Positions 30,257 through 39,460 of a DNA stretch of 64,000 bases are shown here, piece after piece. A program made the position numbers and the translations under genes. The stretch comes from Saccharomycopsis malanga. Its lineage: Eukaryota > Ascomycota > Saccharomycetes > Ascoideales > Saccharomycopsidaceae. The notes beneath the pieces are model-generated. The model made no database searches. It was given only the letters and a program-made list of their open reading frames with translations, and was not told the origin of the DNA. The DNA is taken from positions 1,178,001 to 1,242,000 of the forward strand of contig CP025325.1 in assembly GCA_004014935.1 (NCBI GenBank). Direction: 5' to 3'. The stretch's first letter is position 1. Each line of letters opens with the position of its first letter.

Positions 30257-33200
30257 CTAATGTCTTGAAAAGATTTTTTTAAACAAACCAGACTTTGGTT
30301 TTTCTGGCTTCTGTTTGTCATTATGTTTTTTAAACAAGCTTTTTCTTGGGATGGAGTCGTTAGGGCTATTGGCGGTGACGTTACTCTGAGTTTTGCTCAA
30401 GATTTCCTTGTAGGTGTAACCACGAGATTTGGAGCTTGCGGTGCTATTATTGGTGTTTACCTTGGAAAAGCGGCCGGGGTTGGAGTCTGGGGGAGAAAAG
30501 GTATCAGCAAACTGGATTTTGGCACTGGTATGAGGAAAGTAGGGTTTATCAGGGTCATCTTCGTCGCTTTCTCCGTCAGTATCAGTTTCGGCGTCGCTTT
30601 CGTCAGCGATTTCGGAATCAGAATAGAATACTGTATTGTCAGGCACTTTAGAGCCTTTTGAGTCGGTGGTGGCAACCTTGGTTTTGTTTCTGAGCTCGTT
30701 GTTGACATGTTGCAAGAGTATTTTTCTGGTTCTGGTGGTGGGAGGCAATGTTTTATCGTGCCAATCCAACTGTGAGTTTTTCAAGTAATTCAAAGACTCG
30801 TTTATTGACTTGTCAGTTGATTTTACGAGTAAATTACTAAAGAAATCCGGCGGACAGCTGAAAGGCGGTGATTTCGAAGTATTGATTTGCTTTTTGAACT
30901 CAACCAATATCTGGCCCACTTTATCACTAGAGTCTGAGCTGGTGTCATCATCACTGATTTCCTGGAGCTGTTTGTCCCAATCTTGCACCCAGTTGTATTC
31001 TGTTTCTTCAGAAGATGATTTGCTGCAGAAATCGGTGGAAGTAAGATCGGTGGGAACAACTAAGACCAACAGGTTTGTGTTTTTGACCATAAACTCTGAA
31101 AGTTTGACCCGAGGTTTGGAATGACTGGTGCTGTTGTTGGTGCTTGTGCGGCCAAAGTAATTGTTACTGTGATACGAATCGTTGCTGTTGACTCGCGACA
31201 TTCTGCTGGGTGATTTAGAGTGCGAGAGGTCGTTGGAGGAGTCACAACTCGGACTGGAGCTGTTTCCTACAGTATGGATGGTGTTGCTGCTCGATTTGAA
31301 AAGTTTCTCGTCCAATTCTGAAATAGAAGGTCTTCTACTGCTGATGGCACTGGACCGGCCCGACAGAATGTCGTTGCTGCTGTGCAAACCGTAATGGACC
31401 GAGTTTTTGGAGCCAACAACAAACACCTGGGGCTGATAAACCTCAAGAATGTTGCTTAAAACAAACTTGAGGTCGAGTTTGCACAGCAACTTGTGTTTCA
31501 TTTGTACATTTTGTCTACTAAGAGTGCGATACAAGTCTGGAGCTTCAAAGTTGCTTTTGTCTGAATACGGCGAATAGTCCAAATAATCGTCGCTCATATA
31601 ACTCTTCTTTTCATCGTCACTCTCATTGTTATCGAGATCGCCATGCAAAGCCTTGTCAAAGCAGAATTCTACAGTGATTTTGATAATATAACCTTTGGCC
31701 AGCGCCATTTTCTCCAATGTCTGCAACAAACTTTTGGCTCGCTTTTGAATCTTTTTGCCAATGATAATCTTTTTTTGCGTGGCAGTGAGATTTTGTTTCT
31801 TTGCATTGTTGAAATGATTGTTGGTTTTGGAATTTACTCTTTTGATATTGTTATTTTTGGAATTTACTCTTTTAAGATGGGCATTTTTGGAATTGACCCT
31901 TTCAAGATTATCATTTTTGGAATTTACCCTTTTAAGATTGGCATTTTTAGAATTTAGACTATCGTTTTTAGAATTTAGACTATCGTTTTTGGAATTTAGA
32001 TTATCGTTTTTGGAATTTAGATTATCGTTTTTGGAATTTAAACTATCATTTTTAGAATCTAGATTATCATTTTTAAAATCCACTCCTTTAAGATTATCAA
32101 AATCCAATCGTTTCAAATCATTTTCAATTGCCGATTTCGATCGCAAGGTTTTGACAATTGGTTGACTATTTTTTCTCATATGATAATTATTCAAATCATC
32201 CAACATACTTGTAGTCTTATACCTAACCAACATGTTGTCGTCTTGTTTTTCTGTTTCCTCAATATAATCCAAATCATACGGAATCACTGTGAAAACCACC
32301 AACTCATCGCCATCATGAACTACTCCGTTGTTATCGAATAAATACGCCAACGAGTTCCACGTGTGCTTTCTCCCAGAAACATACGCCATAATCGTCTTAT
32401 TACGTATATTCTCAACATCAGTCGTATTATCGTCTTGATTGGTTACAGCCAGAAAGCGCGAGGCTTTCCCGACAAGTTGGCCCACTACTTGTTTCGGCTG
32501 ATACGTGTATTGGGCATTCCGATTGACTACATGGTCGTACAATTGATGCTGGGAGTGCAATACAAACGACTTGTAATTGATCAGAGGCCTAGAAGGATAC
32601 GTCTTGTTGAAAATATTGGTAATGTTCACCCCCTCTTTGGAATATTGTGTTTTGATGTTATTAACAGTGTTATGCTCAATCGACAAGTTAGTCAATGCAT
32701 TCAATTTGGATAATTCAATCGAATTCTGTAACCCGCTCAAAATATTGTCTGGAACCTGTCCTGATGACAATTGCTTGGAAAAATATGACTTGAATTGGTC
32801 ATCAAGAGCGAGTATTTCCTCGTCGGTCATTTCCGTAAGTTTTTTTCTCTTGTTGCTTGGTGCAGATGCAGATGCAGACGCGGAAGCGGACGCAGACGCA
32901 GACGCAGACGCACCCGCACCTGCACTACTTGCTTGTTTGATAAAGTCCAAGTCAAGATTAATATTAAGCTGTGTATTACGAAATGTAATCTCGTCTTGAT
33001 CTTCAGACTTGAATTTGTTGTAAACATTGGAAAATGAGTTTGGATTGTCAAAGTTTTGCCTTCTTGTTATGGCAACTTGGGACTGCAGCATGTTGCTGTA
33101 GGAAAAATCATGCGTCTGCGTAACTGCAGGCGCACTGTTGGTCCGCAGCTTCTTCTTGAGTATAGACTTTTCTTTTGCAATGTCAGGCAACTTCTCACGC

Positions 33201-33538
33201 TTGAGCTTCTGTTTTCTAACCATTGCATCACTGAAATCCTTGCGGTTCTTAACATCATTATAAAAACGGTCGTTTTGATTGACAAATTCAAAGTTGTTAA
33301 ACTTGAAAAACTTATGCGGGTCGTTGTGCGACACATTCGAGGACCTGCTTACACTGTAGCCAAAATCCAAGTCCCTTGCAGGACGCTCTGCAAGATTCTC
33401 ATCCTTCACAACAAACTTGGGTGCATGACGCGGCCTGTCGGGATCAATGATGTCAGTAAATAAGTTATTAAACAGAACCCTCTTGCGGTACTCATGAGAC
33501 GTGCATGTCTGCATGCCTTCTGTGGTCATCACAGACAT
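30257..33538 (-). CDS. Large UspA-domain-like fungal protein with coding minisatellites
   Basis: A 1,093-residue protein. A split universal-stress-protein-like fold is suggested by MAYVSGRKHTWNSLAYLFDN and DELVVFTVIPYD (about residues 380-425). After a repeat insert come LLQTLEKMALAKGYIIKITV (about 605-630), QVFVVGSKNS (about 710), and NTNLLVLVVPTD near 835. The N-terminal ~230 residues are disordered and include an (SA)n run. Between the two halves lies a 7-residue repeat, NDNLNSK, about twelve copies. The C-terminal ~200 residues have an acidic DESDAETDTDGESDEDD patch and a Lys-rich end. Usp-type proteins bind nucleotides; the function here is unknown. The ATG at 33538 is the first in the frame. 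Confidence 0.72.
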   Translation of the reverse strand: MSVMTTEGMQTCTSHEYRKRVLFNNLFTDIIDPDRPRHAPKFVVKDENLAERPARDLDFGYSVSRSSNVSHNDPHKFFKFNNFEFVNQNDRFYNDVKNRKDFSDAMVRKQKLKREKLPDIAKEKSILKKKLRTNSAPAVTQTHDFSYSNMLQSQVAITRRQNFDNPNSFSNVYNKFKSEDQDEITFRNTQLNINLDLDFIKQASSAGAGASASASASASASASASAPSNKRKKLTEMTDEEILALDDQFKSYFSKQLSSGQVPDNILSGLQNSIELSKLNALTNLSIEHNTVNNIKTQYSKEGVNITNIFNKTYPSRPLINYKSFVLHSQHQLYDHVVNRNAQYTYQPKQVVGQLVGKASRFLAVTNQDDNTTDVENIRNKTIMAYVSGRKHTWNSLAYLFDNNGVVHDGDELVVFTVIPYDLDYIEETEKQDDNMLVRYKTTSMLDDLNNYHMRKNSQPIVKTLRSKSAIENDLKRLDFDNLKGVDFKNDNLDSKNDSLNSKNDNLNSKNDNLNSKNDSLNSKNDSLNSKNANLKRVNSKNDNLERVNSKNAHLKRVNSKNNNIKRVNSKTNNHFNNAKKQNLTATQKKIIIGKKIQKRAKSLLQTLEKMALAKGYIIKITVEFCFDKALHGDLDNNESDDEKKSYMSDDYLDYSPYSDKSNFEAPDLYRTLSRQNVQMKHKLLCKLDLKFVLSNILEVYQPQVFVVGSKNSVHYGLHSSNDILSGRSSAISSRRPSISELDEKLFKSSSNTIHTVGNSSSPSCDSSNDLSHSKSPSRMSRVNSNDSYHSNNYFGRTSTNNSTSHSKPRVKLSEFMVKNTNLLVLVVPTDLTSTDFCSKSSSEETEYNWVQDWDKQLQEISDDDTSSDSSDKVGQILVEFKKQINTSKSPPFSCPPDFFSNLLVKSTDKSINESLNYLKNSQLDWHDKTLPPTTRTRKILLQHVNNELRNKTKVATTDSKGSKVPDNTVFYSDSEIADESDAETDTDGESDEDDPDKPYFPHTSAKIQFADTFSPPDSNPGRFSKVNTNNSTASSKSRGYTYKEILSKTQSNVTANSPNDSIPRKSLFKKHNDKQKPEKPKSGLFKKIFSRH
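31828..32092. repeat. 21-bp coding minisatellite (NDNLNSK repeat)
   Basis: About twelve units of AATTTAGACTATCGTTTTTG and variants on the + strand, read on the reverse strand as N-D-N/S-L-N-S-K. Units at the 5' side of the coding strand are more uniform; later units become ..LKRVNSKN.. by insertion of two codons. The reading frame is kept throughout. Confidence 0.88.
32862..32928. repeat. 6-bp coding repeat (Ser-Ala dipeptides)
   Basis: GCAGAC/GCAGAT hexamers on the + strand code for about nine Ser-Ala dipeptides on the reverse strand, in the UspA-like gene. The GC content is much higher than in the neighbouring DNA. Confidence 0.88.
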
Positions 33539-33967
33539 AATAACTATGGACGTTCCAAATGAATCAACTCGCGTGCACTGGTGAGGAAAAGAAGAATTAT
33601 AGAAATAAAAACATGGAAATTTTCTTTCCCTCCCAGCAAACTGGGATAGGGAATATGCGAAAAACTAGGCGTAAAGGAATCTGCATATTCTGTTAGTATT
33701 GCTGCAGAGCTGCCAAGCATGCGTTTGGGGGTGGAAAAGCTGTTTCAAGTAATTAGGAGGTGCATACGGGGTTACCCCGCCTATATGTGCATAGGTTTTT
33801 GCTGCAAATGCGGGAGGTTTGAGCTTGGCAGGGGGCTATTCAGGAATACTTTTGTGCGGTACAGCTTTGGGTTTGTAATTGGTTGGATTTGCTAGGCCAC
33901 CTTATATGGGTTGTTGATTGGTGTTTTATGAGGAGTTATCATATTGAATGGACCCTGTACGTTGACA

Positions 33968-34016
33968 CATGTGGGTGCGTGCGCTCGTGTGTGCGTGGGC
34001 CCGCGCGCGCGTACAC
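33968..34016. other. Alternating purine-pyrimidine tract (Z-DNA-prone)
   Basis: A stretch with GTGCGTGCGC, GTGTGTGCGTG and CCGCGCGCGCGTACAC, nearly all alternating, in AT-rich surroundings about 430 bp upstream of the UspA-like gene. Such tracts favour the Z form under supercoiling. Confidence 0.6.
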
Positions 34017-34641
34017 TTAACAAGTACGCATGCGTATCACTTGTCATGTACGATCTGAGGACAATACAACACTGCAAAGACGTTAAGGGCTCGCAACCAC
34101 ATATACCATTACTGCGGTGTGAATAACATATCATATGATGCATGCGTTTTCCAAATCAATGGGTAGATTGATTCTTATGTATTGCAACGTGGAGTGTATA
34201 AATTGAAATTTATCATTATAAAATACCTTTACAAACGGGATGTTGTATAGATCAGATTTTATTATGATCAAACATCTTCAGAAAAGGATATTGTAGTATT
34301 TACAATCTGCCAATAGTAGTTGACCATAATTGCTAAAGTATCCTGCCCAATGCGTAAAGAAGTATTCAAATATTTAACTAAAGATTCCAGCTTCTTTATC
34401 TTTATTTACTGGGCAATTTAGATTCTATATTTTAGATGTGTTCAGCAATCGATTCTATATTTTGTATTCAACATGGATATATGATATCTGGTTCAGCTTT
34501 CAAAATTATCGAAAAGAAATAGGATGAGTTGAGAATATTCCTCAAATTGATTGTCCATTTCCTTAGATTGTAAGATGTTGAAAATTTATGAAAGTGAGGC
34601 ATTTTTTGTCAATAATGTTTAGATGTAATTTACGACAATTT

Positions 34642-34850
34642 TAAATACCCAGTATATATCAGTTGCGTATATAATAAAAGGAGGCTTGGTAAAACCCCGC
34701 GGAGAATAAGCCACTAAGCCTTATTTAATAGCTAAAAATTTCCATTCCGATTTACTTGACGAAAGGAAAGTAAACATTAGAATTTTGTCTAGGTCATTTT
34801 TTAGACAGTTGCATTTGTCTGTGAAATTGCTTTCAGGATGGTGAAAGCAA
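34642..34850 (-). mobile_element. SINE-like copy J1 (diverged body and tail)
   Basis: The + strand shows CCCAGTATATATCAGTTGCG, CTTGGTAAAACCCCGCGG, TAGACAGTTGCATTTGTCTG and CAGGATGGTGAAAGCA in reverse family order. The head is missing and the tail is worn. This appears to be one of the older copies. Confidence 0.68.
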
Positions 34851-34868
34851 AATTTGTTCATAGCTCAG

Positions 34869-35005
34869 TAATAATAATACTAATAGTATCATATGTTTCA
34901 AGCCCAGTACATTTCAGTTTCGTAAAATGGCCATCTTGGGAATCGAACCCATGCTCCAGTAAAGTCTTTTTTCTCTTCTTCGAGAGCACTAACCACTGAA
35001 TCATC
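34869..35005 (-). mobile_element. SINE-like copy J2 (head joined to 3' end)
   Basis: The reverse strand has ATTCAGTGGTTAGTGCTC, CGAAGAAGAGAAAAAAGAC, B box GGGTTCGATTCCC, then jumps to ACGAAACTGAAATGTACTGG, GCTTGAAACATATGAT and an ATT tail. The central body is lost, as in copy D, but the break is at another point. Confidence 0.78.
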
Positions 35006-35096
35006 AGAATTTCCCAGACGCTTTCAAAGAAAAACTTTTACTGTACATGTATAGCGACCCCTCGACACTTGACGACCGGTTTTGGGAAACAAGACG

Positions 35097-35501
35097 ATGA
35101 AAAGGCTTGATTTGGACAACTTTGAAATGTTTCTTAGAGAGTTTAACGTAGAAACCAATTCCTGTGAAATCTTTGTCAAAAGTGATAATATGCACCAAGA
35201 TTTGATTCGACTAATCAACGATTTCTATTTCTACAATTTCCCTCATGATGAGCAAGATGAAGCTTTCAAACTGTTCAAAGAAGAAGGCGTTAATCCAGAT
35301 TTGCAATTGATAATAAACCACAATTCTGAACCCATTGGTTCTAATTATGGCAAAATTCTCCGGCACAATGGCGATATTGCTTGCAAAGACTTTGGTCATT
35401 TGCCTGACGAAATCAAAGTGTCCTTTCCTGACTTTTTGAAGAGCCACGCGTATCAACCAGCAGTGGGATACAATGTTTTTCTCTATTCTATAGGAGATTA
35501 A
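35097..35501 (+). CDS. Hypothetical 134-residue protein beside SINE copy J2
   Basis: An ATG at 35097 opens a frame coding MKRLDLDNFEMFLREFN, an acidic-aromatic middle (LINDFYFYNFPHDEQDEAF) and an end with SFPDFLKSHAYQPAVGYN. Composition and codon use look like a real soluble protein. I recognise no family. Coding-like sequence in another frame lies just upstream (about 35010-35095), next to the SINE. This may be the remaining part of a longer gene and may not be functional. Confidence 0.4.
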   Translation: MKRLDLDNFEMFLREFNVETNSCEIFVKSDNMHQDLIRLINDFYFYNFPHDEQDEAFKLFKEEGVNPDLQLIINHNSEPIGSNYGKILRHNGDIACKDFGHLPDEIKVSFPDFLKSHAYQPAVGYNVFLYSIGD

Positions 35502-36059
35502 AAAAAAAAAAATTCTTGTTATTAATTTTCAAACCTAAAAGAAATTATCTATATTCTAAAATCCTTTTTTGTATTTTGATTCTTTTTACAAAGGTTAGCA
35601 TTGAAGTCGAGTCTGCAAAAGGTATTAATACATTTACCTGGTTTCTCCTGCTTCTTTGTCGAACAGTGGACAGCCCAATCCAACAAGTTACTACTAGACT
35701 TATCAAAACTGAGTTTGTTCCAAGCTTATCTAGCACAATAATCGTTTTGGGTGAATTTTATTTAACCGTGTAGCTACGCCCAGTGGCTATTAAAATAAAT
35801 AAGATTATCAAAATAATTACAATTATTATGATGAATACGATTATAAATACCCTTACTAAATTATGATCAAACAAATGTGTTTATTAATTTATACAACCAA
35901 CCTAACAAGTCCAGTTGAAATTATTGAAAAAGGTACAATATTTGTTCAGTCTCAATGGAATACAATTCACTAAAACTTTACAATATTTGCTCAATATCAA
36001 TGGAATACAACTCACTCAAAAGGTAAAATATTTGTTCAACAGTCTCAATTGAATACAAT

Positions 36060-37157
36060 TCACTCGTAGCAAAGACAAGCTCTTCCAACCAACTTTCCAG
36101 CGGCCATTTGGTCCAAAATCATTTTACAATCTTCCATAGAATACTCTTTCACAGGAAAATCAATTTTTTTGTGAGCTGCTATACGAATACAGTCGTTCAA
36201 ATCTTTTCTGGAGCCAACCAAAGAACCAACGATTTTAACGTTATTGTAGATGGCCTGGGCAGGGGTAAAGTCCATAGAGTCGGTGAAGCCAGGAATGCCC
36301 ACACAGACCAAAGTGCTGTGTTTACCCAAGGTTGTCAAAGCCTGGGTGTACACTTTTTTGTTAGGAGGCAAGACCAACACGCCATGGGCGCCTCTTTTGG
36401 TGTATTTATGGACCTCGGCGCCGTAATCAGGTGTTTTCTCAGCATCAATGTACAATTCAGCACCGTATTTCAAACAAGACTCTCTTTTTGACTCCCCAAG
36501 GTCAATAGCAATTGTCCGGAGCCCCATACAATTGGCGTAGAAGATCCCCAACGAGCCCAATCCGCCGCCAGCCCCCATAATGACCAAAAAGTCGCCTGCT
36601 TGCAAGTTGGCCTTCTTGATCCCCTTGTAGGCAGTGACACCACCGCATAGAACTGGCCCAGCATACTTGTCCGGCAAGTCCTCCGGCACTTGCACCAAAT
36701 AGTTGGCTGCCAAAGTGGTATATTGCTGGAAACTGCCGTTGGCATGCACTGAGAACATTTCTATATTGTCACAATACACCTCGCCGTCAGGATGGAGACA
36801 GCTTTCGCATTCCTGGCACACTCGTTTTGTCAAGGGAACTCCAACCCGTAGCCCTAAGGGATACTTGTCCTTATTAACCTTTGGCCCATGGGCCACAATA
36901 CGTCCTACGCCTTCATGGCCAGCAACGTCACAATCCATGTCGACCTTCCAATGGTTGGTGAACATGGACAAGTCTGAATGGCACACTCCCGAAGCACTGA
37001 GCTTCACAAGAACCTCTCCTTCTTGGGGTTCTGGAACTGGATATTCATGATCAATTTTCAAGCTGTAGTTTGGCCCTCTATTTTCACACACAATGGCCTT
37101 TTGAACCTTTGGAATTGTATATTGAGATTCAGCTATTGTACCTTGAGACTGTGTCAT
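36060..37157 (-). CDS. Zinc alcohol dehydrogenase, cytosolic type
   Basis: A 365-residue medium-chain dehydrogenase interconverting ethanol and acetaldehyde with NAD(H). Catalytic zinc ligands appear in SGVCHSDLS and AGHEGVGRIV. The structural zinc is held by the Cys of CQECESCLHPDGEVYC. The cofactor site is MGAGGGLGSLG. The start is the ATG at 37157 (MTQSQGTIAESQ); a TTG three codons upstream would be needed for the longer frame. It has no clear presequence. It lies in tandem with a close paralogue that has a mitochondrial presequence. Strong codon bias suggests high expression. Yeast ADH numbering cannot be assigned from sequence alone. Confidence 0.92.
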   Translation of the reverse strand: MTQSQGTIAESQYTIPKVQKAIVCENRGPNYSLKIDHEYPVPEPQEGEVLVKLSASGVCHSDLSMFTNHWKVDMDCDVAGHEGVGRIVAHGPKVNKDKYPLGLRVGVPLTKRVCQECESCLHPDGEVYCDNIEMFSVHANGSFQQYTTLAANYLVQVPEDLPDKYAGPVLCGGVTAYKGIKKANLQAGDFLVIMGAGGGLGSLGIFYANCMGLRTIAIDLGESKRESCLKYGAELYIDAEKTPDYGAEVHKYTKRGAHGVLVLPPNKKVYTQALTTLGKHSTLVCVGIPGFTDSMDFTPAQAIYNNVKIVGSLVGSRKDLNDCIRIAAHKKIDFPVKEYSMEDCKMILDQMAAGKLVGRACLCYE

Positions 37158-37550
37158 TTTATCCAAAGATTTAGCACTTCAGTTATTATATAAAATATTA
37201 CGGGCTTATTCAATTATTCAGCTTCCAACCATCACAGGTCGGGCCCTTTATATACAATTAGTTACCATTCGTACACTACCATACATATCTAACCAGTTAA
37301 CGGTTTCCCCTACAACAAGGATCGCCCTTCAATGGCCATTGTATGCTCAAACCGCACATCTTGCCATAGCTCCTAAAACGGTTATCTGAGTGTGTTGCCG
37401 TAACCGAGGCACTGATAACATCGTTGCAATGATCCATACAGACTCGCAGATCAATAAACACTAAAAACGTTTATACAAAAAGAGTCAGAGCTGGCTCCAA
37501 TCTATTTTGGCAGGCAAATTATCAAATAATAGTTCATCTTATATATGCAC

Positions 37551-37832
37551 CGGCCGGTGGCCAACTTGGCTCAGCGATTAGTCAAGAGAAAAAAATTGCC
37601 ATGCTCCCAGGTTCGATTCCCGCTACGAACACTTTTTACTGAAAATGAACAAAAACAACCGCAATTGTCTCATACTAATGCTTAGGGCTTACTCTCCGAT
37701 TTATTAAGCAACAAGATTCCGATGAATAAGCTAAATTGGATTTTTCCACTGGGCTTTACCAAATCACTTACACATGGCCTGTATATACGAAACTATTATT
37801 TACTTGAAATATAAAATGTCATTATTATTATA
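37551..37832 (+). mobile_element. SINE-like copy K, diverged, with intact A and B boxes
   Basis: The head GGTGGCCAACTTGGCTCAGC has an A-box-like start, B box AGGTTCGATTCCC, a shortened centre, then CACTGGGCTTTACCAAAT, CTGTATATACGAAACTAT and an ATT tail. It lies between the two ADH genes. The body differs from copies G and O2 (GATTTATTAAGCAACAAGAT), similar to the 46347 and 57963 fragments, so it belongs to a separate subfamily. Confidence 0.72.
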
Positions 37833-38230
37833 TGAAAAAACACTACTTGCAAACAACTTGCAAACTTTGCTTTTTAAGATACATCCTTAATCAATTGCAT
37901 ATTTCACCACCATTTCTAAATTGAAATACTTAGCACTTCTTCTTTTTAAATAGTCCAAACCATCACCAACGCTACACAACCTGGTGGCACCCTATTGAAA
38001 ATGTTTATTTCATGTGATGCATATATAATATTGCATGGAAGTACATATTACAGTACACAAACTTGTCACACCATAAACTGTCGTTTATACTGCGAACTAC
38101 ATGCAAGAAAAAAAATTACACCCCCCTCCACCGGTTTCACATTGCAGTACATTGCAGTACATTGCATTCAACATGCATGAACGCATAGGTGCGTGCAACA
38201 TGGCAACATGGCAACGTGCATGCATCTTGC

Positions 38231-39460
38231 TTAATCATACTTAAGACAAGCTCTGCCCACCAAGTTTCCTGCAGCCATATCGTCCAAGATTTTCTTACAA
38301 TCTTCCATAGGATATTCCTTAACAGGAAAGTCAACTTTTTTGTGAGCTGCAAGACGAAGACAATCGTTCAAATCTTTTCTGGAGCCAATAAGAGAGCCGA
38401 TTATTTTGACATTGCTAAAAATAGCTTGTGCGGGAGCAAAGTTCAAAGTGTCTGTAAGTCCTGGGATTCCTACGCATACCAATGTGCCATGTTTACCCAA
38501 AGTGGTCAAAGCCTGCGTGTAGACATTGGTGTTAGGTGGGAACACAACAACACCATGCGCGCCTCTTTTGGTATATTTATGCACCTCTGCCCCGTAATCT
38601 GGCGTCTTGTCAACGTTGATGTAAAGCTCTGCACCATACTTCATGCATGAATCCCGCTTGGACTCACCTTTGTCAACTGCAATAATGCGTAGTCCCAAAC
38701 ATTTGGCAAAGAAAATTCCCATAGCGCCCAATCCTCCACCTGCGCCCATAATAACTAAGAAGTCGCCTGCCTGCAAGTTTGCTTTTTTAATGCCCTTATA
38801 TGCAGTTACACCGCCACACAAGATTGGGCCTGCATATTTGTCTGGCAAGTCCTCTGGTACAGTGATCAAATAGTTCGTGGCTAATGTGCTGTATTCTTGA
38901 AATGTCCCGTTAGAGTGTGCAGCAATAAACTCAATGTCGTCACAATACACTTCACCGTCAGGTGTGAGACAACTCTCACATTCATGGCATACACGTTTAG
39001 TTAAAGGAAGGCCCACTTTTAACCCGATTGGGAATTTTTCCTTATCTACTTTAGGACCATGCCCGACGATGCGTCCCACTCCCTCGTGACCTGCAACATC
39101 GCATTGCATATCAAACCCCCTCCAATGGCCAGTTAACAATGACAAATCAGAATGACACACCCCCGATGCAGTAAGCTTCACAAGCACCTCACCTTCTTTT
39201 GGCTCCGGAACAGGATAATTGCTGTCAACTTTGAGCTTGTAATGTGGCCCAATATCCTCAACAACAAGCGCCTTCTGCACCTTTGGGTTATGTGGCGCAG
39301 CTGTGGCTAGTGTGCGGGACATAAAATGCGCAGCATGCTGATACTGCGCATATTGCATGGTGCGGCTGTAGGCCGCAACGGCGCGGAAGGTTGGTGCACC
39401 TCTGAAAGCAGCAAGTCGTGATGCTTGATTTAGAGTGGGTTTTGAAATGTGGCTGAGCAT
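38231..39460 (-). CDS. Zinc alcohol dehydrogenase, mitochondrial type
   Basis: A 409-residue paralogue of the neighbouring ADH, with the same zinc and cofactor motifs (SGVCHSDLSLL, AGHEGVGRIVG, CHECESCLTPDGEVYC, GAGGGLGAMG). It has an extra ~55-residue N-terminus rich in Arg, Ala, Ser and His and free of acids (MLSHISKPTLNQASRLAAF), as expected for import into the matrix. ADH isozymes of this kind (Adh3 in Saccharomyces) take part in the ethanol-acetaldehyde redox shuttle. The codons differ at many silent positions from the other copy, so the duplication is not recent. The start is the ATG at 39460. Confidence 0.93.
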   Translation of the reverse strand: MLSHISKPTLNQASRLAAFRGAPTFRAVAAYSRTMQYAQYQHAAHFMSRTLATAAPHNPKVQKALVVEDIGPHYKLKVDSNYPVPEPKEGEVLVKLTASGVCHSDLSLLTGHWRGFDMQCDVAGHEGVGRIVGHGPKVDKEKFPIGLKVGLPLTKRVCHECESCLTPDGEVYCDDIEFIAAHSNGTFQEYSTLATNYLITVPEDLPDKYAGPILCGGVTAYKGIKKANLQAGDFLVIMGAGGGLGAMGIFFAKCLGLRIIAVDKGESKRDSCMKYGAELYINVDKTPDYGAEVHKYTKRGAHGVVVFPPNTNVYTQALTTLGKHGTLVCVGIPGLTDTLNFAPAQAIFSNVKIIGSLIGSRKDLNDCLRLAAHKKVDFPVKEYPMEDCKKILDDMAAGNLVGRACLKYD

